Under the pieces are notes generated by a model that saw only the letters and a program-made list of their open reading frames with translations, was not told where the DNA came from and did no database searches. A stretch of DNA of 11,436 nucleotides from Bacteroidales bacterium (GTDB lineage Bacteria; Bacteroidota; Bacteroidia; Bacteroidales; BM520). Below are positions 7,258-11,436 of this stretch, in pieces; within the stretch, counting starts at the first letter, position 1; each line of letters opens with the position of its first letter. The position numbers and the translations under genes were made by a program. Location: positions 1 through 11,436 of the forward strand of contig JALNXP010000054.1 of the NCBI GenBank assembly GCA_023230285.1, written 5' to 3'.

Positions 7258-8088
7258 ATGAATATAACAGCATCAGAAGTTAATAATCTTCGTCAGATGA
7301 CAGGTGCAGGCATGATGGACTGCAAAAAGGCTCTTGTAGAAGCTGAAGGTAATGTTGAAAAAGCAATAGAAATATTACGTAAAAAAGGTCAAAAAGTTGC
7401 TTCTAACAGAGCAGACAGAGACGCAAAAGAAGGTAAAGTAGTTGCTAAAGTTTCTGAAGATGGTACTTTCGCATGCATGATTATGCTTAACTGTGAAACA
7501 GACTTTGTTGCTAAAAGTGCCGACTTCACCGATTTTGCTAACGCTATTGTTGATGTAGCCGTTAAAGGTAAAATCAAAACAATGGAAGAACTGCAACAAC
7601 AAACGTACAATGGCAGAACTATTGAACAAAGTGTTATGGATTTGACAGGTAAAACCGGCGAAAAAATGACACTTGCTCACTACGTATGCTTAGAAGCACC
7701 CAAAGTGTTTGCATATAATCATATAGGAAACCGCTTGGCTACTATACTCGCTATGAATAAAAATGGCGAAAAAATAGAAACCGCAGGTCACGAAATAGCT
7801 ATGCAAATAGCTGCAATGGCTCCTGTCGCAGTAGATGAAGCCGGCGTTCCTCAAGATATTATAGATAAAGAACTCGAAATAGCTAAAGACGTTATCCGTA
7901 AAGAAGGTAAATCCGAAAATATGGTCGAAAAAATAGCTATGGGTAAATTAAGTAAGTTCTTTAAAGAAAATACTTTGTTAGACCAAGTATTCGTCCGTGA
8001 CGGCAAAATAACAGTCGCAGAATATTTGAAACAAACTGACCCAACTTTGAAAGTTTTAGGTTTTAAACGTTTGATTTTGGGTGAATAA
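7258..8088 (+). CDS. tsf: Translation elongation factor Ts
   Basis: Guanine-nucleotide exchange factor that recycles EF-Tu from GDP to GTP in the cytoplasm. The 276-residue protein starts with the EF-Tu-binding N-terminal helical domain (EVNNLRQMTGAGMMDCKKAL, and about to residue 55), followed by the core with the key motif NCETDFVAKS at 78-87, whose Asp82-Phe83 pair inserts near the Mg site of EF-Tu. The second core half holds HEIAMQIAAMAP, and the C-terminal part ends TLKVLGFKRLILGE. Length fits the family (about 280). It is 27 bp after rpsB without Shine-Dalgarno and is the last gene of the cluster, closed by a strong terminator about 40 bp downstream. Confidence 0.97.
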   Translation: MNITASEVNNLRQMTGAGMMDCKKALVEAEGNVEKAIEILRKKGQKVASNRADRDAKEGKVVAKVSEDGTFACMIMLNCETDFVAKSADFTDFANAIVDVAVKGKIKTMEELQQQTYNGRTIEQSVMDLTGKTGEKMTLAHYVCLEAPKVFAYNHIGNRLATILAMNKNGEKIETAGHEIAMQIAAMAPVAVDEAGVPQDIIDKELEIAKDVIRKEGKSENMVEKIAMGKLSKFFKENTLLDQVFVRDGKITVAEYLKQTDPTLKVLGFKRLILGE

Positions 8089-8126
8089 TTGAATTTTTGT
8101 TCATTTTTTCATAAAGATTACCAGTT

Positions 8127-8159
8127 GAGAGAGCTGTCGAAAGATAGCTCTCTCTTTTT
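8127..8159 (+). terminator. Strong intrinsic terminator after tsf
   Basis: A 12-bp stem, GAGAGAGCTGTC with GATAGCTCTCTC (one G-T wobble), is closed by a GAAA (GNRA) tetraloop and followed directly by five Ts. It ends the ribosomal cluster just before the insertion sequence. There is no T-tract on the other strand, so it is not expected to stop - strand transcripts. Confidence 0.93.
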
Positions 8160-8163
8160 GTTT

Positions 8164-8178
8164 AATGCGTAACGCATT
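8164..8178. repeat. Palindrome at the left border of the insertion sequence
   Basis: AATGCGT and ACGCATT are perfect 7-bp inverted repeats around one central A. It starts 4 bp after the tsf terminator T-tract and overlaps the outermost bases of the element if its ends are drawn wide (8176). It could be a target-site feature or chance; no second copy is seen at the right border. Confidence 0.4.
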
Positions 8179-8180
8179 TC

Positions 8181-8203
8181 CTGACTTCGACAATGTGTCA
8201 CCC
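8181..8203. repeat. Left terminal inverted repeat of the IS
   Basis: Starts CTGACTTCGACA and ends TCACCC. It pairs with 9841-9862 over 12 identical bases plus a second identical 6-base block, with a 5-base versus 4-base spacer between them. The transposase stop codon (8203-8205) touches its inner end. Confidence 0.8.
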
Positions 8204-9747
8204 TAAATTTTATTCCAGAAATTTTCATCAAATAGTATTTCGATAGACTTATGTCTTGGTGTCAAAAGCATCGTCTTCGTAATGGCACCACCACTCATTG
8301 GGAGCTTAATTTTGATTGTAATTATTGTTTTGGCAATATTAAGTACTTTATCGACACTCATATTGATATTACTAATTTTCAATATTCGTTCTAATTCTTT
8401 GTGTACTTTGTATGCAACAAAGCATATACAAACATGGGCTTCTATGCGTTTGGGTGTAAAATGGAAAATCGGACGCATTTCAAGTGTTCCTTTTGTTATT
8501 CTATAAGCCCGTTCTATCACCCAAAGTTCTTTGTATTGTTCATATACTTCTTTTGCAGACAAGGTCGTATTTGTAATATATCCTTTTAATCCATCCCATT
8601 TTTCATCTTCTTCTATTAATGCCTGATTTATCATAACTTTTACATTATCAGATATTTTTAAAAATTTATTGTAACCTCGTTTATTTATGTTTTCTTTAGT
8701 GATATTTCCGCTTTTGTATGCTTTTTGCAATCGTTTTACCCCTTTATCTCTGTTGTAGCGGTCTTTCTTTGCACGATTCTCGGAATAGCCTAAAACCAAC
8801 TTACATTGTCCGGATTTTTGATATTGGTAAAATGCTCCATCATGTCTATTTTGTGATAAAGTCCATTGTCTTATTTCGCTCGTTTCATTTTTTATCCTTG
8901 CGCCAACTATATATTTGTATCCGCCTGACTCTAATAGATCAATATTCTTTTTATTCATCAATCCGGAATCTGCTACAACTACAAAATCTTCTAAATCAAA
9001 TCGCTTCACAAAGTCTTCTACTATTGGAAGCATTGTCCGACCTTCGTATTGTGAACCATTGAATAACGAATACGCAAGAGGATAACCTCCTTTACTTACT
9101 AAAAGTCCTAACACAATTTGAGGCTGACTATGTTTACCGTCTTTTGACCACCCATTTTCCCGAAAACCGTCTCCATAATCAGCTTCAAAATAGAGTGTGG
9201 TAACATCGTAAAACACTAACCCTATTTTACCTCCTAATATCTTTTGTGTATGAGATATACTTATTTGTTGTATTTTTTCCTGTTGAGTGTTGTGTAATTT
9301 ATCTAAATAACGATAAATATTATGTAGCTCAACATCCTCGTCAAAATATGATTTCAAATATTCTACCGTACCGGATTTGCTTGATGGTTGACTGATACGT
9401 GCTATTACTAAATGCTTTAAGATGTCATCTTCAATCTTGTCGAAACCTATTAGTCTAAAAACTTTGTCAAGTATAAGTTGTGTGCCATTCAACAAGATAT
9501 TTTCAATGTTGGATAACATGTATTCAATGACCTGCTGTTCTTCTCGCTCTTTTCCAAATTCATTGAAAATATCTCGGATGCCCGTGTGTGATTCTATCCA
9601 TTTTTTACCTTGATGGCATAAAAACTCTATTGTAGGTTCATCATTGCTTACTCCGATGGTTGCAATTTCCTTAAATACACCATGTGCTTTGTCTACAACC
9701 ACTACGCTGGTTGTACCTGAACGATTTTTCTTTTTACGTATAAACAT
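8203..9747 (-). CDS. IS1634-family (IS4-group) DDE transposase
   Basis: Catalyses cut-and-paste type transposition of its own element by a DDE RNase H-like domain. The ATG at 9747 gives MFIRKKKNRSGTTSV, the characteristic family N-terminus, and 514 residues; an upstream in-frame TTG at 9786 would add 13 residues but is not needed. Likely catalytic residues are Asp181 in FYDVTTLYFE, Asp260 in VVADSGLMNKK and Glu412 in the YREK-like segment YKELWVIERAYRITKG, where Lys419 sits seven residues after the Glu, followed by LEMRPIFH. The Asp181-Asp260 and Asp260-Glu412 spacings, with a large insertion before the Glu, fit the IS4 group. No internal stop or frameshift is seen, so it may be active. The C-terminus runs into the left inverted repeat. 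Confidence 0.93.
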   Translation of the reverse strand: MFIRKKKNRSGTTSVVVVDKAHGVFKEIATIGVSNDEPTIEFLCHQGKKWIESHTGIRDIFNEFGKEREEQQVIEYMLSNIENILLNGTQLILDKVFRLIGFDKIEDDILKHLVIARISQPSSKSGTVEYLKSYFDEDVELHNIYRYLDKLHNTQQEKIQQISISHTQKILGGKIGLVFYDVTTLYFEADYGDGFRENGWSKDGKHSQPQIVLGLLVSKGGYPLAYSLFNGSQYEGRTMLPIVEDFVKRFDLEDFVVVADSGLMNKKNIDLLESGGYKYIVGARIKNETSEIRQWTLSQNRHDGAFYQYQKSGQCKLVLGYSENRAKKDRYNRDKGVKRLQKAYKSGNITKENINKRGYNKFLKISDNVKVMINQALIEEDEKWDGLKGYITNTTLSAKEVYEQYKELWVIERAYRITKGTLEMRPIFHFTPKRIEAHVCICFVAYKVHKELERILKISNINMSVDKVLNIAKTIITIKIKLPMSGGAITKTMLLTPRHKSIEILFDENFWNKI

Positions 9748-9781
9748 TCGGCAAAGACAATCGTTTTTTTTGGTTGCATCA

Positions 9782-9802
9782 CCCAAAACCCAAAACCCAA
9801 AA
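9782..9802. repeat. Three perfect tandem copies of CCCAAAA in the IS leader
   Basis: Three 7-bp CCCAAAA units (TTTTGGG on the transposase strand) lie between the predicted promoter and the transposase ATG. Three G-runs alone do not make a full four-run quadruplex. Copy number is likely to vary by slippage; because it is in the leader, variation would change leader length rather than the protein. Confidence 0.75.
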
Positions 9803-9830
9803 TTATAACTATTTTATTACTAACCGTTTA

Positions 9831-9838
9831 CAAATATA
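9831..9838 (-). promoter_or_regulatory. Promoter -7 element of the transposase gene
   Basis: TATATTTG on the - strand exactly fits TAnnTTTG. A convincing TTG -33 box is not present at the expected distance, where the inverted repeat lies, so the promoter may be weak. Transcription would start near 9824, giving a leader of roughly 77 nt before the ATG at 9747, which contains the CCCAAAA repeats and a run of eight As (9764-9771 on the - strand). Confidence 0.55.
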
Positions 9839-9840
9839 AC

Positions 9841-9862
9841 GGGTGATGCGTGTCGAAGTCAG
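9841..9862. repeat. Right terminal inverted repeat of the IS
   Basis: Reads GGGTGA then TGTCGAAGTCAG, the reverse complement of the left repeat's conserved blocks. The predicted -7 element of the transposase gene (9831-9838) lies just inside it. Confidence 0.8.
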
Positions 9863-9885
9863 AAAATACACAAATATTTATAAAC

Positions 9886-11436
9886 TCAATCCATTTCCTC
9901 ATACAACATCAACAGATGTGCGGCGCTCCAACTGAAATGCGGTGCTTCAAGCGGTTGTCCCGTAGAAGCATCATAATTTTCATGTATTGCGACTTCTCCT
10001 GTCAAGCCGGCTAATCTGTCAAAGACTTGTCGCGTGTAATTATTCGCCATCTCTTTATAGCCGTAGTTGCGTAACCCGCTGATAGCGAAGTATGTTTGGT
10101 CTAACCATATTGCCCCTCGCCAATATCCGTGCGCATCATATTTCGGATTGTCCATGGCAACTGTCGGGAATGGAATATAAGTACTGAATTTTGCTGTGTC
10201 TGTTAAGATATTCAACATCTGTGAGACCTGCTCTTTATTAGCGATATTCGTCCACAGCGGCGTGTATGCTTCGCAGCCTTCTACTCTGATAAAACTTTTA
10301 TCTTCTAATCTTCTGTCGAAGAAAAATCCGATGGCGTTGTCGAAATAATATTGTGCCGTGCTGTCGCCGTAATATGGCTCATCAAAAGTTTCGTCAATTA
10401 TTATGCTGAACTTCTTCAACAGACGGTTTTCTAAAGCTAAATAAGAGTTTAAATCCACACTTTCCTGATTCATGCTGTACGCATCATTGCCATTTTTCAC
10501 CATAGCAGCCTCATCGAAGCGTATCGCATTGTCCATGCCGCTTTCCCATGCTGCTGCTACTTTTGTGCCGTCAGTAGAGCCATACTCACATTGCCGGTTG
10601 CAGTCATGGTCTCTTTTTTCGTACCACCAGCGATAATAAGCGACCATTTTTGGAAACATCTCTCTAAGGAAAGCTGTGTCTTGTGTCTGTTCAAATATCT
10701 CATTTACCGCCCATGCAGATAGCGGCGGCTTGCTGTCTCTGTAGTTGTTTTCCGCAGTATCCACAAAGATGCAGTCGATAATCATGCCGTCCGGCTGCTG
10801 ATAGTCGAACATTGCGCGGATGTTGTCTTTCGCGAGCTCCGGAGCAAAATGCGACAAGGCAGTGGCAAAGCGCCAGCTGTCCCACGCCCAAAAGCCGACA
10901 AAATAGCCAACCGCATGACTTGGCACTACGCCATCATGCTTTAAACCGCCTCTCGCTACTCGCCAATTGCTTATCAATGTAACTACCGACTTGACTGCTA
11001 TGCGATTGTACTGCTTGTCTACATCATCGCACAATACTTTGTTTAAATAGCCATTCCAACGGTTGTCGTGCTGCAATATCGCAGTAGACACATCTTTCAA
11101 TAACAAATTATTCCTGTCGATTACAGATTTTAAATTAACTTCATCTGTAAGAAATGACAACGCAACATAAAAAGTTTTATCCGCAGTTTTTGTGGTTGCT
11201 GTATAGTTTTTATCGGCATCATTAATTATCGGTGGGTTAATATTTTTATCAAAAGTGATGATTAGTTTTTCGCCGGAAGTATGCTTTGCTATTATGCTGC
11301 CGTTATTTTGGGCTAACTGTATATTTTTATTCCAATTTTTACCGGAAAATATGAGGTTGGCTTTTTTATCGGAACTGATGGAAAGTAATGCTGTTGTTTC
11401 ATCTATAAATATAAGGTTTTGTGAAATTTTGTTGTC
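9886..11436 (-). CDS. GH63-type glycoside hydrolase (N-terminus outside window)
   Basis: Probable inverting alpha-glycosidase of family GH63 (clan GH-G, shared with GH37 trehalases). The frame is open from the stop at 9886 to the right edge, 516 residues, so the TTG at 11160 is not the start. Visible residues 1-115 look like the end of an N-terminal beta-sandwich; the rest is an (alpha/alpha)6-barrel with family signatures GYFVGFWAWDSWRFA, LAKDNIRAMFDYQQPDGM, DSKPPLSAW and GYWRGAIWLDQTYF. The likely general acid is Asp302 in WESGMDN (codon 10531-10533), the likely base Glu486 in HENYDASTG (codon 9979-9981), followed by PHFSWSAAHLL. Their 184-residue spacing resembles that I recall for clan members. 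The substrate cannot be read off: family members cleave alpha-glucosides, glucosylglycerate or mannosylglycerate. No terminator follows; the IS begins 23-24 bp after the stop. Confidence 0.87.
   Translation of the reverse strand, partial: DNKISQNLIFIDETTALLSISSDKKANLIFSGKNWNKNIQLAQNNGSIIAKHTSGEKLIITFDKNINPPIINDADKNYTATTKTADKTFYVALSFLTDEVNLKSVIDRNNLLLKDVSTAILQHDNRWNGYLNKVLCDDVDKQYNRIAVKSVVTLISNWRVARGGLKHDGVVPSHAVGYFVGFWAWDSWRFATALSHFAPELAKDNIRAMFDYQQPDGMIIDCIFVDTAENNYRDSKPPLSAWAVNEIFEQTQDTAFLREMFPKMVAYYRWWYEKRDHDCNRQCEYGSTDGTKVAAAWESGMDNAIRFDEAAMVKNGNDAYSMNQESVDLNSYLALENRLLKKFSIIIDETFDEPYYGDSTAQYYFDNAIGFFFDRRLEDKSFIRVEGCEAYTPLWTNIANKEQVSQMLNILTDTAKFSTYIPFPTVAMDNPKYDAHGYWRGAIWLDQTYFAISGLRNYGYKEMANNYTRQVFDRLAGLTGEVAIHENYDASTGQPLEAPHFSWSAAHLLMLYEEMD

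Larger units (their letters stand above)
8181..9862 (-). mobile_element. IS1634-type insertion sequence, apparently complete
   Basis: About 1.68 kb bounded by inverted repeats whose outer 12 bp, CTGACTTCGACA, are identical; similarity continues to TCACCC and outward to ATTTY, so the true tips may be 8176 and 9867. One intact transposase gene fills the element on the - strand, with a promoter-like -7 box near the right end. No matching target-site duplication is obvious at any of the tip positions I tried (left flank GCATTTC, right flank AAAATAC). The element lies between the tsf terminator and the 3' end of the glycosidase gene and interrupts neither. Confidence 0.85.

Noticed and set aside
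8127..8159. The tsf terminator acting for both strands
   Set aside because: No T-tract follows the hairpin on the - strand, and the insertion sequence lies between it and the glycosidase gene.
8282..9613. Open frames on the + strand inside the insertion sequence
   Set aside because: They are antisense to the intact transposase, have no recognisable motifs and no start context of their own.
9748..9786. TTG at 9786 as the transposase start
   Set aside because: The 13 added residues do not resemble the family, whereas the ATG at 9747 yields the typical MFIRKKK beginning.
11158..11160. TTG at 11160 as the start of the glycosidase
   Set aside because: Reading on to the right edge gives 92 more codons without a stop, with beta-strand-like sequence fitting the N-terminal domain of GH63 enzymes.
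1..11436. tRNA or rRNA genes, CRISPR arrays, phage attachment sites or a replication origin
   Set aside because: I saw no tRNA cloverleaf ending, rRNA signature, regularly spaced repeat array or clustered DnaA-type boxes on reading the sequence.

Overview
The window looks like Bacteroidota (Bacteroidetes) chromosome. The evidence is a gingipain-type peptidase ending in a type IX secretion (T9SS) sorting domain, the TAnnTTTG-type promoter in front of rpmG, the near absence of Shine-Dalgarno sequences, a DUF4295 gene next to rpmG, and an S16 protein with a long Ala/Glu-rich tail. The DNA is AT-rich. I cannot name the genus; a Bacteroidales-like organism is plausible.

Layout. (1) Bases 1-4170 carry the 3' part of a very large secreted cysteine peptidase of family C25. 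Its Arg-gingipain catalytic and S1-pocket residues are conserved, and it is followed by beta-sandwich modules, five Cys-containing Fn3-like modules and a T9SS tail; it ends at an intrinsic terminator at about 4201-4232. (2) Bases 4327-8159 hold a ribosomal-protein and translation cluster on the + strand: promoter, rpmG (L33), a 53-aa DUF4295 protein, rpsP (S16), rplM (L13), rpsI (S9), rpsB (S2) and tsf (EF-Ts), closed by a strong GNRA-loop terminator. Gaps are short except before rplM (100 bp) and before rpsB (108 bp), and each of these two holds a hairpin that may be a ribosomal-protein leader. (3) About 8181-9862 is an apparently complete IS1634-type insertion sequence, with terminal inverted repeats, an intact DDE transposase on the - strand and its own -7-like promoter element at the right end. 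(4) From 9886 to the right edge is the 3' part of a - strand GH63-type glycoside hydrolase; the reading frame stays open to the window edge, so its N-terminus is missing.

How they fit together: the central block makes ribosome components and an elongation factor and is probably expressed as one or a few overlapping transcripts. The peptidase and the glycosidase are separate outward-facing or nutritional functions. The IS sits in the intergenic space between the converging tsf and glycosidase genes and interrupts no gene. I did not find a convincing undescribed multi-gene system. The best leads are the two candidate leader RNAs, the unusually strong Shine-Dalgarno in front of rpmG, the merged gene order and the predicted Arg-specificity of the C25 peptidase.
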